Positions 1-7,921 of a stretch of 50,032 nt of DNA are shown one piece after another. The position numbers and the translations under genes are program-made. Numbering within the stretch: position 1 is the stretch's first letter; each line of letters starts with the position of its first letter. The DNA lies in NCBI GenBank assembly GCA_946536315.1, contig CAMNEH010000007.1, positions 1 to 50,032 on the forward strand, read 5' to 3'. The notes under the pieces are model-generated. The model made no database searches. It was not told the origin of the DNA and saw only the letters and a program-made list of their open reading frames with translations. The stretch is from an uncultured Clostridia bacterium (GTDB lineage: Bacteria; Bacillota; Clostridia; Christensenellales; Aristaeellaceae).

Positions 1-31
1 ATCAGCACGGAAAAGACATTTGCCAGACATG

Positions 32-50
32 CCGCTGAATTAATCAGCGG
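32..50. repeat. Inverted repeat upstream of the first gene
   Basis: The arms CCGCTGA (32-38) and TCAGCGG (44-50) are perfect complements around the AT-rich loop ATTAA. No T-run follows on either strand, so it is not a clear intrinsic terminator. It could be the end of an upstream transcript or an operator-like site about 55 bases upstream of the predicted promoter at 104-132. Only the symmetry is seen; the role is unknown. Confidence 0.35.
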
Positions 51-103
51 TTCCCAAGGAAAACGTTGTGCCGCACTTTTCCGTCGCGGCGCTGAACCTT
101 CTC

Positions 104-132
104 TTGCGGATTTGAAGGATTTGTCGTATAAT
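104..132 (+). promoter_or_regulatory. Predicted sigma-A promoter for the cytidylate kinase-like gene
   Basis: A perfect -10 box TATAAT lies at 127-132. The -35 is weak, TTGCGG at 104-109, with a 17-base spacer. Transcription would begin near 139, leaving a leader of about 50 bases before the ATG at 188. Confidence 0.55.
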
Positions 133-187
133 GCTCCTGACAGGGGAAACGGATAATCACCCAAACCACCAGCAGGAGGCGATCAGC

Positions 188-796
188 ATGAGCAAACGCA
201 TCATCACCATCAGCCGTGAATTCGGCGCAGGCGGGCACACTCTGGGGAAGATGGCGGCAGAACGGCTCAATATCCCGTTTTACGACCAGGCGATCATCGA
301 TTCGGCCGTCGCCGATACCGGGTTTTCACCGGACTTTGTCCGCGAAGCCGGGGAATACGCTTCTTCCACGCACAGCTTTCTGTTCAACCTGGTACTTTCG
401 CACAGCGTCACCGCGGCGCCCGGCGGAGAGCTTTCCAATTACGACAAGATCTACATTGCCCAGGCGAAAACGATTCAGAGCCTCGCAGAGCAGTCGCCCT
501 GCGTCATCGTCGGCCGCTGCGCGGATTATATCCTGCGTGAGCGCCGCGACTGCCTGAACATTTTCGTGCATGCCGACACCGCCTACCGCCAGCAGCGGAT
601 CCTGCAGGAATACGGCGAGCGCGAGGGCAAAACCATCGCCGAACGCCTGGACGAGAAGGACAAGAAACGCATGCTGTACTACCGTCACTATACCGACCGC
701 GAATGGGGCGATATCAAGAACTATCACCTGACCATCAATACGGCCGTGATCCCGCTGGAAATGGCGGTCAACTGGATCGTGGATGCCTTCTGCTGA
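188..796 (+). CDS. Cytidylate kinase-like family protein
   Basis: This 202-residue protein belongs to the cytidylate kinase-like P-loop family (PF13189 type). It opens with ITISREFGAGGHTLGKMAAE, in which the glycine-rich GAGGHTLGK takes the place of the phosphate-binding loop. A second conserved stretch, CVIVGRCADYIL, and an Arg/Lys-rich lid-like segment (DEKDKKRMLYYRHYTDREWG) follow, as in these proteins. The physiological substrate of the family is poorly known; true CMP kinase (Cmk) activity should not be assumed. The ATG at 188 was chosen because AGGAGG at 174-179 is 8 bases upstream; the longer frame from 131 begins inside the -10 box. It overlaps the next gene by 14 bases, so the two are probably co-transcribed. 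Confidence 0.85.
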   Translation: MSKRIITISREFGAGGHTLGKMAAERLNIPFYDQAIIDSAVADTGFSPDFVREAGEYASSTHSFLFNLVLSHSVTAAPGGELSNYDKIYIAQAKTIQSLAEQSPCVIVGRCADYILRERRDCLNIFVHADTAYRQQRILQEYGEREGKTIAERLDEKDKKRMLYYRHYTDREWGDIKNYHLTINTAVIPLEMAVNWIVDAFC

Positions 797-2024
797 CCGC
801 TCCGTTCGGGGCCGGATCATAGACTGCCTGCCGCAGTGCTGCGCCGCAGGCTGTTTTCTGCTGGCGCTGACCGTCACCGCGGCCCTGACCGGCCAATGGT
901 GCTGGCTGCCCAACGGCTATAACAGCTATGCCCTGCAGGCGGACGCCTGGCTGCACGGCCGGCTGGACCTCGGGCAGGATTATCCCTGGCTGGAGCTGGC
1001 AATTTATCAGGGCCGGTACTATGTCAGCTTCCCGCCGTTTCCGTCGATCGCGCTGCTGCCCTTCGCACTCTTCCTGGGGCCCAATACGCCCGACGGCATC
1101 ATCAGCGTGCTGTTCAGCCTGGCCGGCGTATGGACCTGTGTCAGTATCGCCCGGCGCTGCGGCAACGGCAGCGTGCTGGCAGTGCTGGCCACCCTCTGCC
1201 TGTATCTGGGCACCGGATACCTGTTTATCGGCCTGACCCCGGGGGTATGGTTTTTCGCGCAAACGCTGTGCTTTAACCTGTGCGTGTTCGCGCTGTACTT
1301 TGCCCTCACTGTCCGCGGGGGGCTGAGCCTGACCTGCTGGGCCTGCGCCGTCGGATGCCGGCCGATGGTCATTCTGTATCTTCCGGCACTGTTGCTGATC
1401 CTTTGGCGCAGCTATCGTCTGAAGCATCCCCGGGACAGCCTTCTGAGCGCCGTGCGCAAGCATCTGCACTGGGCCTTGGGTCCGCTGTTTTTCGGCGGCG
1501 TCTACATGCTGCTTAACGTCTGTAGGTTCGGCAATATCCTTGAATTCGGGCATAACTACCTGCCGGAGTTTCAACGCGAAGCGCAGGGGCAGTTCAGTTT
1601 CAGTTATCTGGCTGATAACGTACCCATGCTGTTCCGGCTGCCCGTATGGGATCCGGAAACTCACGCGATCCGCTTTTCCCCCTTCGAAACCTACCTGCTG
1701 CCCCTGATGAACCCCTTGGGGGTATACGCGGCGGCGCTGTGCTGCAAAAACGCCATCAGTTCCAGAGAACGGCAGGAGCGCACGCTCTGCCGGCAGTTGC
1801 TGGCGATGACGGCGGTTTATATCATCATTCTTTGCTGTCACCGCACGCTGGGCGGCTGGCAGTTCGGCAACCGCTATCTGAAAGACGTGATGCCGTTTCT
1901 TTTCTTCGGGCTATGCCAGGCCAACGCACGCAAAAAAAGCCACGCGCCCCTGGCGATGATCGCCGCGTGGAGCATTCCTCTCCACCTGATCGGGACCGTG
2001 GCCACCTGGAATTACTGGTGGTGA
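783..2024 (+). CDS. Polytopic membrane protein, possible GT-C-like glycosyltransferase
   Basis: The 413-residue product is very hydrophobic, with roughly nine to eleven membrane segments. An extracellular-looking loop after the first segment carries DLGQDYPWLE and YYVSFPPFPSIALLPF, a layout that recalls PMT/ArnT-type GT-C glycosyltransferases, where acidic residues in the first loop and a Pro-rich stretch precede the second helix. That resemblance is weak and is inference; no diagnostic motif was confirmed. The start overlaps the kinase-like gene by 14 bases and has no strong ribosome site, suggesting translational coupling. The stop codon (2022-2024) directly abuts the stop codon of the convergent PIG-L gene, with no terminator between them. 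Confidence 0.75.
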   Translation: MPSADRSVRGRIIDCLPQCCAAGCFLLALTVTAALTGQWCWLPNGYNSYALQADAWLHGRLDLGQDYPWLELAIYQGRYYVSFPPFPSIALLPFALFLGPNTPDGIISVLFSLAGVWTCVSIARRCGNGSVLAVLATLCLYLGTGYLFIGLTPGVWFFAQTLCFNLCVFALYFALTVRGGLSLTCWACAVGCRPMVILYLPALLLILWRSYRLKHPRDSLLSAVRKHLHWALGPLFFGGVYMLLNVCRFGNILEFGHNYLPEFQREAQGQFSFSYLADNVPMLFRLPVWDPETHAIRFSPFETYLLPLMNPLGVYAAALCCKNAISSRERQERTLCRQLLAMTAVYIIILCCHRTLGGWQFGNRYLKDVMPFLFFGLCQANARKKSHAPLAMIAAWSIPLHLIGTVATWNYWW

Positions 2025-3191
2025 TCAGACACCGGCAGGAATATGCTCAAACAGATCGTTCTTCGCCTCGTCCGGGCCGACAGATGAATAATACAGTCCG
2101 AACCTGGAGCAGTCAAACCGCCCGCTGTCCTTGACCGAATACTTGCCGTTCTGCTGGCTGACATGCTTCATGAACGCTGCCTTCGCGACCTCGAGCGCCG
2201 TCCGGCCATGAAACGCCTCCAGCGGCTGCTGCCAGTCAAAAACGATCTCGTTCTCTTTCCAGAGGTGAATATACAGCTTCTTCGGCGCCGGGCCGCCACA
2301 CGCCGACGGGTCCTCGGCCAGCCGGTCGAACACGTTCATGACAGCCCGGACCGTCACCACATGCGCGCCATGTCCGTATTCGCCATGAACGTCCTGCGTC
2401 AGCACGACGTCCGGACGATAGCGCTGAATCAGCGACTGGATCCGCTCTTCCGCCGCCGTGCGTCCCCAATGCTGGTAGACGCTGCCCACCGAGTCCTTGC
2501 CGACGTCCTGGAAAGCGCCGATATCAGGATACCAGGTCACGCCCATCGTCCACAGTCCGTCGAGCAGCTCCAGCGTACGGACGGCATTCAGCGCGCCGAC
2601 CATATAGGCGACCATCACCTTCTGTTGGCGCTCGCCGGCGTAATAAGGCAGGATGCCGCCAAACCAGAGGATTTCATCGTCAGGATGGGTGGCGATCACC
2701 AGCAGCTCCGCTTGCGCATCCGGCGCCTGCCAGCGCTGTACCCAGGCGGGCAGGCGGCCAGGCGACAGCACATGCAGCCGCGCGATCTGCACGGAAGCGG
2801 CCGCGTCCAGCCTTCTCAGTCGGAACGCTTCGACCTCCCGGTCAAACGGGATCCATTCCGTTCTGAAGCGCCCCTCGCTGACGCCGATGCGCGTCCCTTC
2901 AGCATCCAGCGCTTCCATCGCGGCCGCTTCGCCGAAAAATGAGATCATGACGCCCTGACACGACGCCGGGGCAGGCGCCGCGATTTCGAGCTCCCCGGCT
3001 TTCCCCGCGGTCCAGTACTGCCGGTAATTGTCGGAGAGCAAGTAGCGTTTGTGCGACGCGTTTTCCGTCGCCGTGATCCTGCATTGTCCGGTCATATCAT
3101 GGGCCTCGCGTTCGTCCGCGAAGGCGGATGCCATATAAAGCCCCGCCAGAAGCAGCACAATGAATAATCCCGTTCTGAAATACACCCGCAT
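2025..3191 (-). CDS. Secreted PIG-L family deacetylase
   Basis: PIG-L/LmbE enzymes are zinc-dependent N-deacetylases acting on N-acetylglucosaminyl and related conjugates. The zinc-binding and catalytic signature HPDDE is visible in LLVIATHPDDEILWFGG near residues 165-182, and the distal metal-ligand region HGEYGHGAHVVT follows about 100 residues later. The first 24 residues (TGLFIVLLLAGLYMASAFA) form a signal peptide, so the enzyme acts outside the membrane. About 140 residues between signal and catalytic domain are probably a separate beta-rich domain. At 388 residues it is longer than single-domain members. It is the last gene of the run GH28-radC-DUF218-PIG-L, 25 bases behind the DUF218 gene. 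The true substrate (cell wall or glycan) cannot be read from the sequence. Confidence 0.85.
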   Translation of the reverse strand: MRVYFRTGLFIVLLLAGLYMASAFADEREAHDMTGQCRITATENASHKRYLLSDNYRQYWTAGKAGELEIAAPAPASCQGVMISFFGEAAAMEALDAEGTRIGVSEGRFRTEWIPFDREVEAFRLRRLDAAASVQIARLHVLSPGRLPAWVQRWQAPDAQAELLVIATHPDDEILWFGGILPYYAGERQQKVMVAYMVGALNAVRTLELLDGLWTMGVTWYPDIGAFQDVGKDSVGSVYQHWGRTAAEERIQSLIQRYRPDVVLTQDVHGEYGHGAHVVTVRAVMNVFDRLAEDPSACGGPAPKKLYIHLWKENEIVFDWQQPLEAFHGRTALEVAKAAFMKHVSQQNGKYSVKDSGRFDCSRFGLYYSSVGPDEAKNDLFEHIPAGV

Positions 3192-3216
3192 CCCGTTGAC
3201 CGTCCCTCAAGGCCTG

Positions 3217-3813
3217 TTATTTGCCGATGATCTGATACAGCCAGTACTTTCCCCAGCCAAGGGCTTCCCGCCCGCGATTCTTCAGCCAGTATTCCGGCAG
3301 CGTGGCCGCGGGCATGCCGTAGGCGTCCAGTCCCTGGTCCCTGGCGATCCGCACCGCACGCGCCACATGGTAATCACTCGTCACGATCAGTACCTTGTCC
3401 GGCCGGCGATCCAGCATCGATACTGCGTTCCGGATGTTTTCCCGGGTATCCGCGGAAGTGGTTTCCGCCAGCACGTCGGATGACGGCACGCCGCGCGCGA
3501 TGAGCCATTCGGCCATGACCTGCCCCTCCGGCGCCGGCTCCTGCCCGGCCTGGCCGCCGCAGCAGACGATCAGCTGCGGCTGGCGCTGATATGCGCTGAG
3601 CGCCGCCTCCAGGCGGAATTCGAGCTGCACGCTCGGCGTGCCGTCCGGTTTCACCTGCGCGCCGAGTACGATCATAACGTCGGTCGCGGGCGGTTCCTCA
3701 ATATGGCTTTCCGCGTAGCAGACCCATGCGAACAGGGCGGCATACACGAGCATCAGCAGGCCGATGCCGATCAAAGCCCACAGGATCAGGCGATGGAATA
3801 CAGTATGTTTCAT
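3217..3813 (-). CDS. SanA/YdcF/ElyC-type DUF218 membrane protein
   Basis: The 198-residue protein has one N-terminal membrane helix (LILWALIGIGLLMLVYAAL) and then a DUF218 domain. The domain is recognised from DVMIVLGAQVKPDGTPS, a following RLEAAL helix, the ETTSADTRENIRN segment and VTSDYHVARAVRIARDQG. Relatives such as SanA and ElyC influence envelope barrier function and peptidoglycan or lipid carrier handling, but the biochemical activity of the family is not settled. The start codon overlaps the radC stop as ATGA (3810-3813), so translation is likely coupled. Its link with a secreted PIG-L enzyme suggests an envelope role; that is inference. Confidence 0.85.
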   Translation of the reverse strand: MKHTVFHRLILWALIGIGLLMLVYAALFAWVCYAESHIEEPPATDVMIVLGAQVKPDGTPSVQLEFRLEAALSAYQRQPQLIVCCGGQAGQEPAPEGQVMAEWLIARGVPSSDVLAETTSADTRENIRNAVSMLDRRPDKVLIVTSDYHVARAVRIARDQGLDAYGMPAATLPEYWLKNRGREALGWGKYWLYQIIGK

Positions 3814-4541
3814 TCGTTTTTCTCCGGATCTGGATTCAGCATGCCCGTCTGGGCAAAGCTGTAGGTGCCGTCCGTGCCGACGATCACATGATCATACAGC
3901 ACGATATTCAGGTCTCCCATGATTCGCTTCAGCTGATGCGTCAGTCGTATGTCCTGCGCTGAGGGCGCGGATGTCTGGCCCGGATGATTGTGAGAGATCA
4001 CCGCACCGGAGGCGTTCTGCCTGAGCAGTGTCGCGATCACCTCGCGGGGATACACCGGTACTTCGTCCAGCGTGCCCTCGGCCAGAACGCGCGCGTCAAT
4101 GAGCTTCAGCTGGCTGTCGAGACTGATCAGATAGAATTTTTCGACGGTCACGCCCCTGAACAGCGCCCAGCAGTAATCGCGCACCCGCCTGTAGCTGTCC
4201 AGCGCCGTGCGCGGCTTCAGCCGGTCGTTTTCATACTGCCGGAACATCGGCAGCAGCATGGCGATCAGCTGCGCTGTCCTGAGGCCGATTTCATCCACAG
4301 CTGTCAATTCGTCCACCGGCGCCTCCAGAACGGCGTGCAGCGAGCCGAAATGATCCAGCAATCGGTGTGCGATCGGATTGGTATCCTTTCGCGGAATCGC
4401 GTAGGTCAGCAGCAGTTCCAGCGCCTCGTGCGGGGCAAAGCTGTCCATGCCCCTGTCGCGTTCGAAGCGCTGCCGAAGGCGTTCCCGGTGCCCGGCATGC
4501 TCCGACATGGGCGTATTCTCTCCCGAATGAAGCGTGCTCAT
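3810..4541 (-). CDS. radC: RadC family JAB/MPN-domain protein
   Basis: RadC proteins have an N-terminal helix-hairpin-helix region and a C-terminal JAB1/MPN metalloprotease-like domain; despite the name, a DNA repair function is not well supported. The zinc motif is seen as ISHNHPGQTSAPSAQD, which keeps the H-x-H-P and final D spacing of the usual HNHPSGDPxPSxxD although the middle residues differ. The upstream acidic ligand may lie in LAEGTLDEVP. The 243-residue length is normal. The chosen ATG at 4541 overlaps the GH28 stop by 4 bases (ATGA) with GAGG just upstream. An alternative ATG at 4508 begins with MSEHAGHRERLRQRF, which resembles the usual N-terminus and is also preceded by GGGAGAG. 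The position between a GH28 enzyme and a DUF218 protein is unusual. Confidence 0.92.
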   Translation of the reverse strand: MSTLHSGENTPMSEHAGHRERLRQRFERDRGMDSFAPHEALELLLTYAIPRKDTNPIAHRLLDHFGSLHAVLEAPVDELTAVDEIGLRTAQLIAMLLPMFRQYENDRLKPRTALDSYRRVRDYCWALFRGVTVEKFYLISLDSQLKLIDARVLAEGTLDEVPVYPREVIATLLRQNASGAVISHNHPGQTSAPSAQDIRLTHQLKRIMGDLNIVLYDHVIVGTDGTYSFAQTGMLNPDPEKNE

Positions 4542-6088
4542 GTGTCCTCAAAGGAACGGACTTCGGTCTGTTCCGTCCGTTCGCCCGTGATGCCCTCGAT
4601 GCTGACCCGATGCAGGATGAGCCTGTCCACATACCGCGCCACAATGCCCTTGCCGGCGCAGGGCTCGATCCCGCCCGCCATCGCAGGCACAAACGGCTTG
4701 GCCGCCGGATCGAAGGAGAAGCGGCAGTCATCCAGCTCGACCCGCGCTACCGGCCGCTCCGGCAGGCCCAGGATATAGGCGACGCACGCAGCGCAGCCTG
4801 TCGCTGTGACTGATTTGTAAATGACGCTTCCCACAGTTGGCGTTGTATCGTCGACCGGCTGCGGATCGCAGCTCTGCACATAGGGCGTTTTGCCGTCCGG
4901 ATCGCAGTGGTACATGGCGTTCACCACCAGAGGCACCTTAACGCCCTCCATGACAACGTTTTCAAACAGAATACGGTCTGCAACGGCGTCCTTGCCGCGT
5001 CCGCGCCGGGTTTTGATGCGCAGACCGCGGTCGTTGCCGATCATCCGGCAGTGGTGGACCCGCACGTCCAGGACGCCGCCCGCCATTTCACTGCCGACGG
5101 TCACGCCGCCATGCCCGTCCTTCATCAAACACCATGCGATCTCAATGTCCTGGCAGGGCGTGCGGTAGGTCCTGCCCATATAGATCTTGCCCGACTTCAG
5201 CGCGATACAGTCGTCCCCGACCGAAAACACCGTTCCGTACATCCGTACATGAGCGCAGCTTTCCGGATCGAAGCCGTCGGTGTTCGGGCTGATGGCCGGT
5301 GCTTCGATCCTGAGGCTAAGGAAGGTCAGCTCCTCCGAAAACGTGGGGTGGAGATTCCAGGCAGGGCTGTTCCTGAACGTGAGCCCCTGAAGCGTGATAT
5401 GGTCGCAGTCCCGCAGGTAAAACAGCCTGGGCCGGTAGGGGCCGACGGGTTTCCGATGGTGTTTTGACCACCACTCTCCCTGATCAGCGCAGCCGTCGAT
5501 CACGCCTTCCCCGATGACGCAGACGTCGCTGACGCCAATGCCTGTGAGCGCCGCCGCGTACATATCCAGCGGATTGCCCTCCCAGGTCCCCAGCAGCACC
5601 TCGCCCGTCTCATCCGTGGTCCTCGTCATGCCCGGGAGCACGGGAAAGCGCGGGACCTCGGTGGTCAGCCTGAGCGTGGCCTGCTTTTTAAGCTCAATCA
5701 TGATATGGCTCTTCAGGAACAGCGGCCCCGTCCGATACTCGCCCGGCGGCAGGAGCACACGCCCGCCCGCCGGACAGCACAAAATCGCCGCCTGGATCGC
5801 CGCGGTATCGTCCGTCTGCCCGTCGCCTTTCGCGCCGAAGCGGCGCACGTCCATGGTGCAGACATCCGGCGGCGTCGTGAACGACAGCGTCTCCGCTGTC
5901 CCATCGGTCTCGAAGACCAGCGTATACGCGGTTTGCGGCCAAAGCCCGAATACTGAAACGACAGACTCACGCCCGTGCGGCAGCTCCTGCCCGTTCAGCG
6001 TCAGCCGGTAAGGCTGCCGGGCATAGTAATCGCCCTGTTCGTCGACCAGGATCGCACAGCTGCGGGCGGAAACGAAAACCAGTCGCAT
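4538..6088 (-). CDS. Glycoside hydrolase family 28 (polygalacturonase-like)
   Basis: GH28 enzymes hydrolyse alpha-1,4 bonds of polygalacturonan or oligogalacturonides. All four family signatures are visible in order: NTDGFDPESC, VGDDCIALKSG (the catalytic Asp pair), DGHGGVTVGSEMAGG and RGLRIKTRRGRG. An N-terminal beta-sandwich of about 90 residues precedes the beta-helix start RRFGAKGDGQTDDTAAIQAA. No signal peptide is seen, so the enzyme is probably cytoplasmic and acts on imported short oligomers as an exo-enzyme (inference). The ATG at 6088 was preferred over 6109 because AAAGG lies 6 bases upstream and MRLVFVSARS matches the typical start. About 516 residues, normal for bacterial two-domain members. 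It overlaps radC by 4 bases. Confidence 0.92.
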   Translation of the reverse strand: MRLVFVSARSCAILVDEQGDYYARQPYRLTLNGQELPHGRESVVSVFGLWPQTAYTLVFETDGTAETLSFTTPPDVCTMDVRRFGAKGDGQTDDTAAIQAAILCCPAGGRVLLPPGEYRTGPLFLKSHIMIELKKQATLRLTTEVPRFPVLPGMTRTTDETGEVLLGTWEGNPLDMYAAALTGIGVSDVCVIGEGVIDGCADQGEWWSKHHRKPVGPYRPRLFYLRDCDHITLQGLTFRNSPAWNLHPTFSEELTFLSLRIEAPAISPNTDGFDPESCAHVRMYGTVFSVGDDCIALKSGKIYMGRTYRTPCQDIEIAWCLMKDGHGGVTVGSEMAGGVLDVRVHHCRMIGNDRGLRIKTRRGRGKDAVADRILFENVVMEGVKVPLVVNAMYHCDPDGKTPYVQSCDPQPVDDTTPTVGSVIYKSVTATGCAACVAYILGLPERPVARVELDDCRFSFDPAAKPFVPAMAGGIEPCAGKGIVARYVDRLILHRVSIEGITGERTEQTEVRSFEDT

Positions 6089-6163
6089 ACCGATCCTTTC
6101 CTGGGTCATTGCCAGTTGATAATGGGAACATCAAAGAGCCGTATGCGGCTTCAGCGATTCCAT

Positions 6164-6199
6164 AAAAGACGAGGAGGAGATCCGTCAGATTTCCTCCTC
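6164..6199 (-). terminator. Intrinsic terminator behind the floA operon
   Basis: On the minus strand GAGGAGGA (6192-6199) pairs with TCCTCCTC (6171-6178) around a 13-base loop, followed by GTCTTTTATG. It lies 25 bases past the stop of the 6224-6697 gene and separates the floA pair from the GH28 run. The stem is perfect over 8 bp; the U-tract is short. Confidence 0.6.
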
Positions 6200-6223
6200 T
6201 CTGCGTCTGGGGAATCGATTGCT

Positions 6224-6697
6224 TCAGTCCGCCCGGCGGTTCAGCACTTCACTCATGATCACGCCGTTCAGCACGCGATCCGCCGTAAAGCTGACCGCGA
6301 TGGCCGGCGCGGCCTGCGCCACGGATTCGTCAGCATCAGAAAGACGGGCTTCATACAGATCGTCATGGCACGGGTCTACACCTTCATCGCCAAAGGACGT
6401 TCCCTGATAAAACGCGGGCTCCTCCGTGGCAGGCGTCTGAGGCTGAGCCGGCGCCGCCTTGACGCTGGGAGCCTTGCCAGCCGCCTCATCGGCGAACAGC
6501 ACGCTGACCACTTTCTTCAGCTGCTCCTGGGTCAGTTTCCCGGCGGGCTTTTCGGGCTTCTTCGCGGAAACCGCTGCGGAAACGTGCGGTTGCTGCGCCT
6601 GACGCTGCGTGGAAGGCGTCTTCCCGCGCTGCTTTTTGTTTCCGCCGATAAGCCCGAAGATCACCCACAGAATCACGATCAAATAGAAATATTCCAT
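6224..6697 (-). CDS. Small membrane-anchored protein downstream of floA
   Basis: I do not recognise this 157-residue family. It starts with one membrane helix (FYLIVILWVIFGLIGGNKKQ), giving an anchored protein with most of the chain probably in the cytoplasm. A low-complexity Lys/Ala/Gln stretch leads to a short helical unit PAGKLTQEQLKKVVSVLFAD, then an acidic linker and a C-terminal segment with FTADRVLNGVIMSEVLN. GGGAG is 6 bases before the ATG. It follows floA by 56 bases and is ended by the terminator at 6164-6199, so it is most likely a FloA operon partner. The position recalls other floA neighbours, but it is not NfeD, which has several membrane helices and an OB domain. Confidence 0.7.
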   Translation of the reverse strand: MEYFYLIVILWVIFGLIGGNKKQRGKTPSTQRQAQQPHVSAAVSAKKPEKPAGKLTQEQLKKVVSVLFADEAAGKAPSVKAAPAQPQTPATEEPAFYQGTSFGDEGVDPCHDDLYEARLSDADESVAQAAPAIAVSFTADRVLNGVIMSEVLNRRAD

Positions 6698-6753
6698 GTG
6701 AATCTCCCGTTCAATGCGCGAAATCGCCGCTTGTCAGGCAAATGCCGGAAGGA

Positions 6754-7749
6754 TCAGCCTTTCTTGTGCGGATCCGCGCCGGCAGGCGCCGCCGGCTGCG
6801 CGGCGTGCGCGATGCCGTTCCGCATTTCCGTATCCGCGATGGTGTTCTGCATTTTGTAATAATCCATCACGCCCAGCTTGCCGGATTTCAGCGCCTCTGC
6901 CATTGCCAGCGGCACCTGCGCTTCCGCCTCGACGACCTTCGCGCGCATCTCCTGCACGGCCGCCTTCATTTCCTGCTCATGCGCGACTGCCATCGCCCGG
7001 CGCTCCTCCGCCTTGGCCTGGGCGATGCGGCGGTCAGCCTCCGCCTGATCCATCTGGAGCTGCGCGCCGACGTTGCGGCCGACGTCCACATCAGCGATAT
7101 CGATGGACAGGATCTCATAAGCCGTGCCGGCGTCGAGGCCCTTGCCCAGCACGGTCTGGGAAATCAGGTCAGGGTTTTCCAGCACCGCTTCGTGGGAGAG
7201 CGAAGAGCCGATGGTCGTGACGATGCCCTCGCCGATACGCGCGATGATGGTCTCCTCACCAGCGCCGCCCACCAGGCGGTCGATATTGGTGCGCACCGTC
7301 ACACGCGCCTTGGCGCGCAGCTCGATGCCGTCCTTCGCGATCGCGGCCACGGGCGGCGTTTCGATAACCTTGGGCACGACGCTCATCTGAACCGCCTCCA
7401 GCACGTTCCTGCCGGCCAGGTCGATCGCGCAGGAGGTTTTGAAGGCGAGATTGATCCCCGCCTGATGCGCCGAAATCAGCGCGCTGACCACTCGCTCGAC
7501 GTTGCCGCCGGCCAGATAGTGGTTCTCAAGCTCGTCGGTCGTCAGTTCCAGGCCGGCCTTGCGGGCGCGGATATAGCTGTCCACGATTTTGGGCGGCGAG
7601 ATGTGCCTGAGCCGCATGCCGATGAGCGCGGAGATGCGCACCGGCACGCCGGACGCGCGGGCGCGGATCCACAGCCCGACCGGAAAAATGGCAAAAAAGA
7701 GAATCAAAACGAAGAAAACTACGACGACTGTAAATACATAGGGTATCAT
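6754..7749 (-). CDS. floA: Flotillin-like protein FloA (SPFH domain)
   Basis: FloA is a membrane scaffold protein of bacterial functional membrane microdomains that influences envelope fluidity, secretion and protease or cell wall synthesis complexes. The 331-residue length equals that of Bacillus FloA. An N-terminal hairpin helix ([24 protein letters not shown]) is followed by the SPFH domain and the Ala/Glu-rich flotillin coiled coil ([20 protein letters not shown]). The usual SPFH core text [17 protein letters not shown] and [20 protein letters not shown] is present. The ATG at 7749 has GGAGG 8 bases upstream; the frame can extend to a GTG at 7764 but that lacks a ribosome site. It has its own near-consensus promoter and starts a two-gene operon. 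The classical NfeD partner is not adjacent. Confidence 0.95.
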   Translation of the reverse strand: MIPYVFTVVVVFFVLILFFAIFPVGLWIRARASGVPVRISALIGMRLRHISPPKIVDSYIRARKAGLELTTDELENHYLAGGNVERVVSALISAHQAGINLAFKTSCAIDLAGRNVLEAVQMSVVPKVIETPPVAAIAKDGIELRAKARVTVRTNIDRLVGGAGEETIIARIGEGIVTTIGSSLSHEAVLENPDLISQTVLGKGLDAGTAYEILSIDIADVDVGRNVGAQLQMDQAEADRRIAQAKAEERRAMAVAHEQEMKAAVQEMRAKVVEAEAQVPLAMAEALKSGKLGVMDYYKMQNTIADTEMRNGIAHAAQPAAPAGADPHKKG

Positions 7750-7801
7750 GATATCCGCCTCCACATTCTCAGATTATGCAGAAACACTGTACCGCATGTT
7801 A

Positions 7802-7830
7802 TTTATACCATTTATTTTGCGGCATGTCAA
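7802..7830 (-). promoter_or_regulatory. Predicted sigma-A promoter for floA
   Basis: On the minus strand a perfect -35 TTGACA (7825-7830) is followed after 17 bases by TATAAA (7802-7807). Transcription would start about 45 bases before the floA ATG. It is divergent from the promoter at 7858-7886, with 27 bases between the two -35 boxes. Confidence 0.75.
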
Positions 7831-7857
7831 TCTTCCTGTAAACGTTTCCGCTATTTA

Positions 7858-7886
7858 TTGACGAAAAACAGTTTTCGTAATAAAAT
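7858..7886 (+). promoter_or_regulatory. Predicted sigma-A promoter for the envelope cluster
   Basis: TTGACG (7858-7863), a 17-base spacer and TAAAAT (7881-7886) match sigma-A boxes well. Transcription would start near 7893, which supports the ATG at 7922 over a TTG at 7886. It probably drives the five genes from 7922 to 17678. Confidence 0.7.
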
Positions 7887-7921
7887 TGAGACGATTCATT
7901 TCAACGGGAGTGATTCTGACG

